Assembly: GCF_008086595.1 (NCBI RefSeq)
Contig: NZ_RXYA01000003.1
Span: 18,129-82,128, forward strand
DNA from: Acetobacterium paludosum
GTDB taxonomy: Bacteria; Bacillota; Clostridia; Eubacteriales; Eubacteriaceae
Direction: 5' to 3'
DNA length: 64,000 nt
Under the pieces are notes generated by a model. The model saw only the letters and a list, made by a program, of their open reading frames with translations. It had not been told where the DNA came from and made no database searches. Numbering within the stretch: the first letter of the stretch is position 1; each line of letters starts with the position of its first letter. This document shows positions 8,927 through 17,546 of this stretch, piece after piece. The position numbers and the translations under genes are program-made.

Positions 8927-10483
8927 ATGGTAAAGTATGTTGTAGGTATTGATGCCGGAACGACCGGTTCTACCGTAATGATTTTTGACCTTGAAGGTAA
9001 TCTTATCGGCACTGGTTACAGAGAATATTCATGTAAATATCCTCATCCTGGTTGGGTTGAACAAGATATTAATGATCTGTGGGCCGGTATTTGCGAAGCT
9101 GCTAAGGAAGTATTAATTAAAACAGAAGTAGATCCTAAAGAAATCGGTTCTTTAGGAATATCCAGCCAGCGTGGAACTTTTGTACCTATTGACAAAGACT
9201 GGGTCCCCTTGTGTGATTCAATTGTTTGGTCAGACGGACGTGCCAATGAAGAAGTTAAATGGATTGAAGAACATGTTGGACGTGATCATTATCATGAAGT
9301 GAGCGGCGATCCGCTTTCAGGTATGTGGGCTTATGCTAAATATAAATGGGTTAAAGACAAACGGCCTGATCTTTATAAAAAAGCATGGAAATTTGTGAAC
9401 GGTCAGGAATGGCTGCTGCACAATTTGGGTTCAGAGGAATTGTTTACGGATCCGTCGTCACTGGCGCTAAACGGCATGCTGGACGTGAAAACCCTGGATT
9501 GGTCAGACGAATTATTAAACGCGATCGGAATTGATAAAGATAAACTTCCTCCGGTAAAAACATCGATGACACAGGTTGGCGTTATTTCCAAGAAAGCTTC
9601 CGAATTAACCGGATTTGCTGAAGGCATGCCCATCTGCTGTGGCGGTGGCGACCAACAGTGCGCAGCAATTGGCTCTGGAGTTATTCGAGAAGGTTTAGCG
9701 GAAATCACAATCGGGACAGCCGCTGTTATGGTCGCTCATGTAGACAGCCCCAAACCGGATGTCAATCACACCGTTTTGTTTGGAGGTCATGCGATGCCCA
9801 ACAAATGGGATATGGAGGCATTGACCTTTGCTGCCGGTGTTACTTTACGTTGGTGGCGTGATACCTATGGTCAACCCGAAAAAGAAGCTGCAAAAGCTTT
9901 GGGACTGGATCCCTATGATCTCATTACACTTGAAGCAGAAAACGCACCGGTCGGGTGTAAAGGATATCTGTTCATGCCCTTTTTCAACAGTCAGGTTTCA
10001 CCCTACTATCATGATAATGCCACCGGCGGTTCGTTGGGATTGACTCTTGCCCATGACCGTGGAACGATGGCTCGCGGTGTTATGGAAGGTGTTATTTACG
10101 AACTACGAATGAGCGTGGAAGCGATGGAAAATGTCTTAGGTCGACCTTTTGAAGCCATTCGATTGTCAGGAGGTGGCGCAAAATCAAAACTGTGGTGCCA
10201 AATGCAGGCAGATGTTTATGGACGTCCTGTTGAAAAGCTTAACGTGTCTGATTGTACAACATTAGGCGCTGCCATATTGGGAGCTGCAGGAGCTGGCGTG
10301 TTTGACAACATTGAAGAAGCGGTAGATAAAATGGTTCACACTTTTGGTATTATTGAACCAAATATGGAAAATCATAAAATATACACGGATATGTACAATA
10401 TTTTCAAAGATACCTTCCTGGCCTTGAAAGATGCCGACATTTACAATAAATTGGCAGCTGTATCAACGAAATACTGGGGCTAA
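8927..10483 (+). CDS. FGGY-family carbohydrate kinase (xylulokinase-like)
   Basis: A 518-residue two-domain sugar kinase with the N-terminal phosphate motif GIDAGTTGSTVMIFD and the catalytic Asp in GGGDQQCAAIGSG. The C-terminal half carries the adenosine-binding segment IRLSGGGAKSKLWCQ. FGGY enzymes phosphorylate polyols, pentuloses or glycerol with ATP; overall spacing is closest to xylulokinase types, but the substrate cannot be assigned. It follows the VOC gene by 44 bp with AGGAGG ahead of ATG 8927, and precedes an SDR oxidoreductase. This is the ordinary make-up of a catabolic module for an uncommon sugar, polyol or sugar acid. Confidence 0.9.
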   Translation: MVKYVVGIDAGTTGSTVMIFDLEGNLIGTGYREYSCKYPHPGWVEQDINDLWAGICEAAKEVLIKTEVDPKEIGSLGISSQRGTFVPIDKDWVPLCDSIVWSDGRANEEVKWIEEHVGRDHYHEVSGDPLSGMWAYAKYKWVKDKRPDLYKKAWKFVNGQEWLLHNLGSEELFTDPSSLALNGMLDVKTLDWSDELLNAIGIDKDKLPPVKTSMTQVGVISKKASELTGFAEGMPICCGGGDQQCAAIGSGVIREGLAEITIGTAAVMVAHVDSPKPDVNHTVLFGGHAMPNKWDMEALTFAAGVTLRWWRDTYGQPEKEAAKALGLDPYDLITLEAENAPVGCKGYLFMPFFNSQVSPYYHDNATGGSLGLTLAHDRGTMARGVMEGVIYELRMSVEAMENVLGRPFEAIRLSGGGAKSKLWCQMQADVYGRPVEKLNVSDCTTLGAAILGAAGAGVFDNIEEAVDKMVHTFGIIEPNMENHKIYTDMYNIFKDTFLALKDADIYNKLAAVSTKYWG

Positions 10484-10526
10484 ATCCAACATCTTAAATG
10501 AAATATCAAGAAGGAAGGCTGTTATA

Positions 10527-11294
10527 ATGATTAATATAAGTCTAAAAGATAAAGTTGTCATTGTCACTGGCGCTGCCAGAGGAATCGGACGCGCTATTGC
10601 CTTAAAAATGGCTGAGGCAGAGTGTAAGGGACTGGTTGTTAATGACTTGAAAATTGACGACCATGCAAAGTCACTGAAAAAAGAAGCTGAAGCTTATGGC
10701 GCGGAAGTCCTTTTAATTGCAGGAGACATGAGCAATGAAGAAGATGTCAAAAAAATGATCAATGCCGCTGTGGATAAATGGGGACGATTGGATGTGATGG
10801 TGAATAACGCCGGCATATCCAAATCAAACGACCTGTTCGGAACATCTGTAAGCGACTGGAATCTCGTTATCAATATCAATATGCGATCGGCATTTTTGGG
10901 AACAAAATATGCGGCGGCCTATATGAAAGATCATGGTGGCGGTGCGATCGTCAATATGGGGTCAATTGCCGGCATAACCGGTGGAAATACGAGTCCAGAT
11001 TACGGTGCTTCCAAAGCCGGGATCATCGCTCTGACAAAATATGCTGCTAAATTTTTGGCACCCTACGGCATCCGGGTCAATGCCCTTGCCCCCGGAACCA
11101 TCTATACCGACATGATCAAACGTAATTTTGAAAATCTCACGGATGAAGCACGGGAGAAGCGCCTGTCGGCCATTCCCATGGGAAGAATGGGCGATCCGAA
11201 TGAAGTCGCCACGGCTGCACTGTTTTTTGCTTCCGACCTTTCAAGCTTTATCACTGGTGATTCGCTGATGATTACCGGCGGGAGAAACACCTGA
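10527..11294 (+). CDS. Short-chain dehydrogenase/reductase (SDR)
   Basis: A 255-residue classical SDR with the cofactor motif TGAARGIG near residue 15, the NNAG motif and the active-site YGASK pair. It reduces or oxidises a keto or hydroxyl group using NAD(P). FabG-like reductases and polyol dehydrogenases share this architecture; the operon context with a sugar kinase favours a polyol or sugar dehydrogenase. The start is ATG 10527 behind AAGGAAGG; an upstream in-frame extension into the kinase gene has no ribosome site and is rejected. Confidence 0.92.
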   Translation: MINISLKDKVVIVTGAARGIGRAIALKMAEAECKGLVVNDLKIDDHAKSLKKEAEAYGAEVLLIAGDMSNEEDVKKMINAAVDKWGRLDVMVNNAGISKSNDLFGTSVSDWNLVININMRSAFLGTKYAAAYMKDHGGGAIVNMGSIAGITGGNTSPDYGASKAGIIALTKYAAKFLAPYGIRVNALAPGTIYTDMIKRNFENLTDEAREKRLSAIPMGRMGDPNEVATAALFFASDLSSFITGDSLMITGGRNT

Positions 11295-11416
11295 ACCGAT
11301 GCTAACCTTCCTGAGTCTGAGTTCTAAAAATCCAAAGGCGTATTCATGGATGATACCGCATTCAGACTCAATCAATTGATAAAAATTGCTACGGAACACT
11401 GGACAAAATGGCAAGC

Positions 11417-11533
11417 GAAAAATGACAAACCAAGATTGACCCAATGATGATGTTTCAAGATAAAACAGGCTCCCCCTGTTGCCTTGATATGCATAACCAG
11501 ATAATCATTGGAATCAAGTGGTTTGTCTTTTTC
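11417..11533. repeat. ~115-bp nested imperfect palindrome between convergent genes
   Basis: The outer arms 11424-11448 and 11504-11527 match inverted with a few indels and end in a T-run (11528-11532). An inner hairpin pairs TCAAG/CTTGA and AACAGG/CCTGTT (11455-11487). It can serve as a terminator for the SDR operon and possibly for pdxA from the other side, but it is longer than an ordinary terminator and could be a small palindromic mobile element. Confidence 0.65.
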
Positions 11534-11576
11534 TGTTATTTTGAATATGATCCATGCTTTCCATCCATATTATCCA

Positions 11577-12578
11577 CTATTTTTTCTGTCTAAAATTCGG
11601 GGCGTACTCAACCGCCAGACGAATGGCTTCAATCATGCTCACCGGACTGGCAATGCCTTTTCCGGCGATATCCAGAGCTGTTCCATGATCCACCGATGTC
11701 CGTAATATCGGCATGCCGATGGTGAGTGAGATGGTCCGTTCAAAATCAACCATTTTAGTCGCAATATGTCCCTGATCATGATACAAAGACAGCACTGCAT
11801 CGTAAGCACCCTTCAGCGCAAAATGAAAGACGCTGTCCGCACCAATAGGTCCGTCGATAGCAATCCCCTTCGCTCTTGCAGCTTCAACTGCCGGCATCAC
11901 CGCATCAACTTCTTCCCGTCCAAACAAGCCATGCTCTCCGCTGTGGGGATTAAGCCCGGCTATTGCAATATGGGGATTTTTGATGCCTAAGATTTTCAGT
12001 GCATCAACGCACTGATCAATAAAAACCGCCAAATTATCTTGTGTTACCAGATCACAGGCATCTTTTAATGACACATGCCGACTAAAAAAGAAGACTCTCA
12101 GATTAAGCACCTGAAACATGGTTAACGGATTCTCGGTTTTTGTCAATGCGCCAATTATTTCAGTATGCCCGATATAAGGCACTTTTGCGGCTTTCAATGA
12201 TTCCTTGTTAATCGGTGTGGTCGCCAGTACATCCGCCTTTTTTTCCAGGCATAACTGAGTTGCCTTTACGATATATGCATAGGCCGCCTGACCGGTCATC
12301 CCCTGCACTTCACCGATTTTTAACTGATCCATTGAAATATTCTCAAGATCAATCAGATTCAGAATCCCCGGTTCGTATTTTCCGTCAACAGGATCCTTTA
12401 CAACATTGATACTCAACTTAAGATTGCAAAAATCAAGTGCCTGCTGCAATACATTCTTATCGCCGACAATGATGCATCTGGCTTTTTCCTGAACCAGTGG
12501 CTCGGCTAACGCCTTGACGACAATTTCCGGGCCAACTCCGGCGGCATCCCCCATGGGTATCGCAACAATAGGTTTCAT
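11577..12578 (-). CDS. PdxA2-like 4-phosphate dehydrogenase
   Basis: A 333-residue member of the PdxA family (4-hydroxythreonine-4-phosphate dehydrogenase). It shows the N-terminal [14 protein letters not shown], the TTPINKE substrate motif, metal-binding histidines in GHTE and [10 protein letters not shown], and [14 protein letters not shown]. The HDQGHIATK form is typical of the PdxA2 branch, which oxidises phosphorylated tetronates (D-erythronate or L-threonate 4-phosphate) and is distinct from the vitamin B6 enzyme. It faces the VOC-kinase-SDR operon convergently; together they could degrade a C4 sugar acid, though the usual DUF1537 kinase is absent from the window. It starts at ATG 12578 behind GAGGAG. 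Confidence 0.85.
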   Translation of the reverse strand: MKPIVAIPMGDAAGVGPEIVVKALAEPLVQEKARCIIVGDKNVLQQALDFCNLKLSINVVKDPVDGKYEPGILNLIDLENISMDQLKIGEVQGMTGQAAYAYIVKATQLCLEKKADVLATTPINKESLKAAKVPYIGHTEIIGALTKTENPLTMFQVLNLRVFFFSRHVSLKDACDLVTQDNLAVFIDQCVDALKILGIKNPHIAIAGLNPHSGEHGLFGREEVDAVMPAVEAARAKGIAIDGPIGADSVFHFALKGAYDAVLSLYHDQGHIATKMVDFERTISLTIGMPILRTSVDHGTALDIAGKGIASPVSMIEAIRLAVEYAPNFRQKK

Positions 12579-12623
12579 ATATTTCTCTCCTCACCGTTAT
12601 TCATAGATCCTTGCGTAACTCAT

Positions 12624-12761
12624 AAAACGCAAACAAAATTTGCTTTGCTGTCGGTTTCCGCAACCAGTTGTGTAACGTGTAGGCGAACAGTCGATAGACT
12701 GTCCGCCGTACAGTGTAACAATTGGTTCGCGCAAACCGGCAGCGAAGCTCACAAGCGTTTT
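12624..12761. repeat. 138-bp imperfect palindrome downstream of the histidine kinase
   Basis: The arms run from AAAACGC (12624-12630) to GCGTTTT (12755-12761) and pair along most of their length, including GGTTTCCGC with GCGCAAACC and GGCGAACAGTC with GACTGTCCGCC around a GATA loop at 12693-12696. The base of the element lies 7 bp beyond the kinase stop codon. Its size and symmetry recall ERIC-like intergenic elements. It may act as a transcript-end hairpin, but it has no clear T-run. Confidence 0.75.
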
Positions 12762-12768
12762 GTCAACG

Positions 12769-13794
12769 TCAAACATCATAATAATCGTTCCAGACAGGGA
12801 AATGGATGGATACCCTTGTTCCCTTTTCATAATCAGAAGAAATGGCAATGTGATGACCCAGCTTGCGGGCAATCTTCTGGCTCAGGTAAAGTCCAAAACC
12901 CGTGGCAGTCTCAAATTTTCGGCCATTGTTGCCAGTGAAATTTTTATCAAAAACACGCCGGATATCCTCTGCTTTGATACCGGGCCCCTGATCCGCAATG
13001 ATCAGAACCGTTTCAGCATTATGTTGTTCTGCATAAATACTGATTTTTCCATTTGGGTTTGAATATTTAACGGCATTGTCGACGATTTGCTTGACGATAA
13101 AGCCCAGCCATTTTTCATCGGTGTCAATTTGAAAATCAAGGTTATCCAACTGCAAATTCAGATTTTTATTCGTAATGCTCGCATATTCCCGTTTGATGCA
13201 TTCCTTGACAACTTTATCCAGACTGATGCTGTTGATCAGATAATCTTTCGCAAAATCATCCGCTCTGGAATAAAACAATGTCATCTGTACAAAGTCTTCA
13301 ATTTTATCGATCTCATCCTCAATACTATACAGAACTTCCTCTGATGGATCATTTAAACTGTTTTCGATGATTAGCTTGGACGCTGCAATCGGCGTTTTTA
13401 TTTCATGTACCCACATGGTAATAAACTCCGTATTTTCGATGCTTTTTGACTGGTGTTCACTTAGCTTTCTATTGATCCCCCGATATTGTTTCTGCAGGAG
13501 TTCATGGTAGATCCGTTGTTCCGAACTTGCCGGTGCTGGAAGCGAATTCACCCAGTCGAGGCCCTCGGTCTCCGATATTCTTTTGAGTTTTTCATAATAG
13601 CTCTTCTGGTACAGAAAGCCGATGATCAGATAGATGAGAAACAGAAAAAAAGATACTTCAATTACATACAACCCGTTGGACCGGCTAAACGAAACCGCTT
13701 CACCAAGGGATATCACAACCCCGGCGAAAACAAACATCGTCATGTATAGCATGATCAGAAACTTTTTATCCAATAAATAATCTTTGAGCGTCAT
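12769..13794 (-). CDS. BceS-like intramembrane-sensing histidine kinase
   Basis: A 341-residue sensor kinase with two N-terminal membrane helices separated by only a few residues and no extracellular sensor domain, as in kinases that sense through a partner ABC permease. The phosphoacceptor motif MWVHEIKTPI, the N-box DNAVKYS, the G1 box DQGPGI and the G2 box GFGLYLSQKIA are intact. Its ATG overlaps the response-regulator stop (ATGA). With the neighbouring regulator and the BceAB-like transporter it forms a complete antimicrobial-peptide (bacitracin-type) sensing and resistance locus. Confidence 0.92.
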   Translation of the reverse strand: MTLKDYLLDKKFLIMLYMTMFVFAGVVISLGEAVSFSRSNGLYVIEVSFFLFLIYLIIGFLYQKSYYEKLKRISETEGLDWVNSLPAPASSEQRIYHELLQKQYRGINRKLSEHQSKSIENTEFITMWVHEIKTPIAASKLIIENSLNDPSEEVLYSIEDEIDKIEDFVQMTLFYSRADDFAKDYLINSISLDKVVKECIKREYASITNKNLNLQLDNLDFQIDTDEKWLGFIVKQIVDNAVKYSNPNGKISIYAEQHNAETVLIIADQGPGIKAEDIRRVFDKNFTGNNGRKFETATGFGLYLSQKIARKLGHHIAISSDYEKGTRVSIHFPVWNDYYDV

Positions 13795-14462
13795 ATCATA
13801 TAACCCAGATTCTTTTTTGTTTCGATGACGTTTTCAAGGCCAAGATCCCTGAGCTTTTTTCTTAAACGCGTGATATTCACGGTTAGGGTATTGTCATCAA
13901 TAAAACTGGCATCTTTCCAAAGACTGCGCATAATTCTTTCCCGACTGACTGGTTTCCCCCGATTTTTGAGCAACAGAGCCAGTATCTGGGCTTCATTTTT
14001 TGTGAGTTTCATGCTGTTTTCATTAACGGACACCACCCCGCTGCTCCTGTTAAAAATCAATCCTTCATGAGCAATAATATCCATTTCGGTATTATCATAG
14101 GAATAGGTTCGTCTCAAAAGCCCGGCGACCTTGGCCAGCAGAATATCAATTGAAAACGGCTTAACAATAAAATCGTCACCGCCCATATTGGTTGCAATGA
14201 TGATATCCATATCTGTGCTTTTAGATGAAACAAAAATAATCGGCACCTTTGAAAATAGCCTGATTTTACCACACCAGTCATACCCGTCATAAAAGGGCAG
14301 AATGATATCCAGCAACACCAGATCCGGCTTGAACGCGATAAATTCAGGCAATATATCGGAGAACTCCGTCACTGCTGCGGCATCATATCCGGCTTTCGAC
14401 AGGTTTTCCACCATAATGCCGGCGATTTTCGCCTCATCCTCAATCACCAATAGTTTAAACAA
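13791..14462 (-). CDS. OmpR-family response regulator, BceR-like
   Basis: A 223-residue regulator with an N-terminal receiver domain (acidic pocket in VIEDEAK, phosphoacceptor Asp in LVLLDIILPF, Lys in VKPFS) and a C-terminal winged helix (about residues 130-220). It is co-transcribed with the BceS-like kinase through a 4-nt overlap and probably activates the upstream bceAB genes. A matching inverted repeat is present in their promoter region. Confidence 0.93.
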   Translation of the reverse strand: MFKLLVIEDEAKIAGIMVENLSKAGYDAAAVTEFSDILPEFIAFKPDLVLLDIILPFYDGYDWCGKIRLFSKVPIIFVSSKSTDMDIIIATNMGGDDFIVKPFSIDILLAKVAGLLRRTYSYDNTEMDIIAHEGLIFNRSSGVVSVNENSMKLTKNEAQILALLLKNRGKPVSRERIMRSLWKDASFIDDNTLTVNITRLRKKLRDLGLENVIETKKNLGYMI

Positions 14463-14518
14463 TAAAAATCACCCTTCCCTCTAAAGGTTGACGGTAAAAT
14501 CGTCCTTTTTCTCGTTAC

Positions 14519-14547
14519 ATTATACTTTATCCCGGGCCATATTTAAA
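14519..14547 (-). promoter_or_regulatory. Promoter candidate for the BceRS-like gene pair
   Basis: TTTAAA (14547-14542) and TATAAT (14524-14519) on the minus strand are 17 bp apart in the 87-bp gap between the permease and the regulator. It would give the sensing genes basal expression apart from the inducible transporter genes. Confidence 0.5.
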
Positions 14548-14549
14548 AA

Positions 14550-16568
14550 TTATTTTTCCCGGCCCCAGGCAATGCGCATGTAGCTATTGACCGACAAAAG
14601 ATAAAAAAAGCAGTAGATGATAATGTAGATCCCCACAATAATGCCGGCGTTGATCATAGTCGGCATCTCTTTTCCCGCCAGATCCATCGTTCGGTTATAG
14701 GTCAATAAAGCAAAGGTAGAATGCAACAGCCCAACGGTTAACGACAATCCAAACACGATGGCTAATTGTTTGACAATGGATTTTTTTATCTCAGCTCTGC
14801 TCATCCCGATTTTTTTGAGTATATCATATCGGTTCACTTCCTCCTGAGCCTCAATAATTTGTTTATAATACATAATGCTGCCGGAAGCAAGCAAGAACAA
14901 GATGCCGATAAACAATCCGATAAATACATAGGCTCCATACAATGAAAAGATTGATTTATAGACCCCAATATAACTCAGATTGGCGATGCCAAAGGTACTG
15001 CTGGTCCTGGTATTCTCCGGAACAATTTTATTTAATGCCACCACCGTATTTTCCGATCCCGCCGGATTATCAAACATAATCCCGGTAAATTTCACCACAT
15101 CGTCTGCTCCGGCCTGCTCCCGATAGTTATTATAGGTCGCATCACTTAATACCAGCGTTGGTTTTAAATACAAATCCAAAATGCCAATGTATTTATGCAA
15201 CGATACCCCGACTATCGAGTAAGTGTCTGTCACATTTGAAAATTCCAGATTCATTGGACTTCCCGTTAAATTTTCACAGTAATCTTTTTTTGTATTGCCA
15301 TCAATAAAATAACCTTCACCATCTTTTAAATCCATATTGAAATCTGTTTTTATATTCTGAAAAGCACCGGTTTCAACTTCTGTATCCTTAATGATTGAAC
15401 GATAGGTACTTTGAGACATAATAAACCCATCAACCGTCATTCCCGGGTTGTTCTCTGTTTCAATTGAATAATCATCATTCTGAAGCTGGGTTTTTATGAT
15501 TTCAAACTGATCGGTGGCTGTCACCTTAACTTCTCCGGTCTGTTTTATCACTTCAAGCATCTCATTAAACTGCTGATCATCAATATTTTTACTCATATAT
15601 GAAAATGGCGAGTAATAAGGCACCAGATCACCTAAGGCCCGGTACATGGAGAAGGTCGCGCTCATCATCGTGATGGTAATGGCACAGGCAATGGCAATAA
15701 TGCTCAGCATTTTAGAATTGGCTTTAATCCGATAGACAATCTGAGAAATGCTGATAATATTTTCCGCTTTGTAATAGAAGGCTTTGTTTTTTTTCAGCGC
15801 CAACATGGCCATCGGAATAAAATTTTTAAAAAGCATCAGCGTTCCGATGACGATACAAACTAACACAACCAGTGCCGGGATCATCAGGTGAAATCCCCCT
15901 TCATTGACATTCATGACCATGGCAATTGTGTAGCCAAGAATAATCAGGACGATCGATAGTATTCCACCCATTACCGAATATTTGGGTAGTTTTTCACTTT
16001 CTTTATTTGCCGATAACAACTCAATGAGTTTATAGCGGTAAATTATCCCATAGGCGTTAAGCGAACTGATCATAAACAAAATCAGAAAAGCCATCACCGT
16101 TGTGATCACTGCCTGCCATTGAACTGAAAAGGTCACCGCTGTTCCATCGGCCATGAGCTTCAATAAGATCATCGAAAAAAAGCGTGAAAAAGCAACTCCC
16201 AAAACAGTCCCGCAAGCGGTTGCGATCAGTCCCATGATGATATTTTCATAAAACAGCATCCGACCAATCTGACTTTTTTTCATGCCCACCAGCGAATAAA
16301 TCGCAATTTCCTTTTTTCTTGTTTTGACAAAAAACTTATTGGAATACAGTACAAAAACCGAAGAGAATAGCACAATTGCGATAGCTGCAGCTTTGAATAA
16401 AACCGTTATCTTACCGGCTCCAAATCGGTAACTTGAAAATTGCGGATTAAAATAGATCGAACAGAAAATGCTGAAGATGGTTACCGCAAATGTGGTGCTG
16501 ATCAGATAGATCAAATACGTTCCAAATTTCTTTTTGATATTATTCAATGCAAGACTAAAAAAGTTCAC
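14550..16568 (-). CDS. BceB-like ABC transporter permease (FtsX-type)
   Basis: A 672-residue permease with ten predicted membrane helices, two FtsX-like domains, and a large extracellular domain of roughly 200 residues between helices 7 and 8, the hallmark of the peptide-sensing and detoxification (Bce) class. It starts at GTG 16568 behind AGGAGGGG and overlaps the ATPase gene by 14 nt, which implies translational coupling. It works with the ATPase to free cell-wall targets from peptides such as bacitracin and passes flux information to the BceS-like kinase. The specific peptide is unknown. Confidence 0.93.
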   Translation of the reverse strand: MNFFSLALNNIKKKFGTYLIYLISTTFAVTIFSIFCSIYFNPQFSSYRFGAGKITVLFKAAAIAIVLFSSVFVLYSNKFFVKTRKKEIAIYSLVGMKKSQIGRMLFYENIIMGLIATACGTVLGVAFSRFFSMILLKLMADGTAVTFSVQWQAVITTVMAFLILFMISSLNAYGIIYRYKLIELLSANKESEKLPKYSVMGGILSIVLIILGYTIAMVMNVNEGGFHLMIPALVVLVCIVIGTLMLFKNFIPMAMLALKKNKAFYYKAENIISISQIVYRIKANSKMLSIIAIACAITITMMSATFSMYRALGDLVPYYSPFSYMSKNIDDQQFNEMLEVIKQTGEVKVTATDQFEIIKTQLQNDDYSIETENNPGMTVDGFIMSQSTYRSIIKDTEVETGAFQNIKTDFNMDLKDGEGYFIDGNTKKDYCENLTGSPMNLEFSNVTDTYSIVGVSLHKYIGILDLYLKPTLVLSDATYNNYREQAGADDVVKFTGIMFDNPAGSENTVVALNKIVPENTRTSSTFGIANLSYIGVYKSIFSLYGAYVFIGLFIGILFLLASGSIMYYKQIIEAQEEVNRYDILKKIGMSRAEIKKSIVKQLAIVFGLSLTVGLLHSTFALLTYNRTMDLAGKEMPTMINAGIIVGIYIIIYCFFYLLSVNSYMRIAWGREK

Positions 16569-17322
16569 TGTTATCCCCTCCTAACGAAGACAGGACTTTT
16601 AGGATCTTGTCAAAAAATTCCTTTCTGGTTCCGGTATTGAATATTTCCATAAACAAAACTCCATCCTTAATAAAAATAATCCGTTTGCAAAAGCTTGCCG
16701 CAAAGGCGTCATGGGTTACAAGCATAATTGTTGCCTGATTTTTTTCGTTGAGCCTCTGCATGCATTGCAGCAAATCCTTCGATGATTTAGAATCAAGGGC
16801 ACCCGTTGGTTCATCGGCAAGAATCAACTCGGGGGAGTTGACAATCGCTCTGGCCGCAGACGCTCGCTGACGCTGGCCGCCTGAAACCTCGTAAGGGTAT
16901 TTTCCCAAAATATCTTCTATTCCCAGTTCAGTTGACATTTTCTTAACCGCCGCCTCAATTTCTTTCAGACTTTTTTTTGATAAAATCAGCGGAAGGGCGA
17001 TATTCTCCTTTAGTGTCAAGGTATCCAGCAGATTGTAGTCCTGAAAAATGAAACCAAGCTTACTTCTACGGAAATCGGAAAGCTCCGGTTCTTTAATCCG
17101 GCAAATATCCTGTCCCCCAATCGAAATTTCTCCCGCCGTTACCGTATCGATTGTCGCAATGACATTAAGCAGCGTTGATTTCCCGGCTCCTGACGGACCC
17201 ATAATCCCAACGAACTCGCCCTGTTCAATTTCAAAACTCACCCCATTAAGTGCGGTGGATACACTGCCACCCTGTTTTGAACCATATACTTTTTTTACAT
17301 CGCTGACTTTTAATACTGACAT
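16555..17322 (-). CDS. BceA-like ABC transporter ATP-binding protein
   Basis: A 255-residue ATPase with Walker A GPSGAGKST, Q-loop FIFQDYNLL, signature VSGGQRQR, Walker B LILADEPTGALD and an H-loop VTHD. ATG 17322 is preferred over a start six codons earlier because GGAGG lies 7 nt upstream of it. It is first in the order ATPase, permease, regulator, kinase, the usual bceAB-RS content. Confidence 0.94.
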   Translation of the reverse strand: MSVLKVSDVKKVYGSKQGGSVSTALNGVSFEIEQGEFVGIMGPSGAGKSTLLNVIATIDTVTAGEISIGGQDICRIKEPELSDFRRSKLGFIFQDYNLLDTLTLKENIALPLILSKKSLKEIEAAVKKMSTELGIEDILGKYPYEVSGGQRQRASAARAIVNSPELILADEPTGALDSKSSKDLLQCMQRLNEKNQATIMLVTHDAFAASFCKRIIFIKDGVLFMEIFNTGTRKEFFDKILKVLSSLGGDNSELF

Positions 17323-17361
17323 AAATATGCCTCCAATCATTTACTTTAAACTAAGTCTATC

Positions 17362-17430
17362 ATTATTTTTTTTGGTCTGCCATCGATCAACCTTACAAAG
17401 TTGATGGTTTGAACTTTCAATTTTGTAAGG
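17362..17430 (-). promoter_or_regulatory. Promoter and response-regulator operator of the bceAB-like genes
   Basis: TTGATC (17390-17385) and AATAAT (17367-17362) on the minus strand are 17 bp apart. Immediately upstream of the -35, CCTTACAAA (17391-17399) is repeated inverted as TTTGTAAGG (17422-17430). TTACA/TGTAA half-sites resemble those described for BceR-type regulators, although here the spacing is wider (22 bp) than the usual close pair. Confidence 0.6.
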
Positions 17431-17481
17431 TCATCCAGTTCGGTCCAGTAAGGATAGGTTTATTCATTTTATTTTCGCCAA

Positions 17482-17523
17482 AAAAGCGAAAAATCATGGC
17501 ATTCACCATAATTTTTCGCTTTT
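17482..17523 (-). terminator. Intrinsic terminator of the subtilase gene
   Basis: An 18-bp stem (AAAAGCGAAAAAT-TATGG type arms at 17482-17499 and 17505-17523) with a 5-6-nt loop, followed on the minus strand by a T-run. It lies about 25 bp beyond the stop of the protease gene. Confidence 0.85.
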
Positions 17524-17546
17524 CTTTAAATTCGTTATTATATCAA

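Noticed and set aside
12597..12872. A 91-codon minus-strand ORF across the palindrome and the kinase 3' end
   Set aside because: It overlaps the conserved end of the kinase in another frame and the palindrome, and has no ribosome site or recognisable motif.
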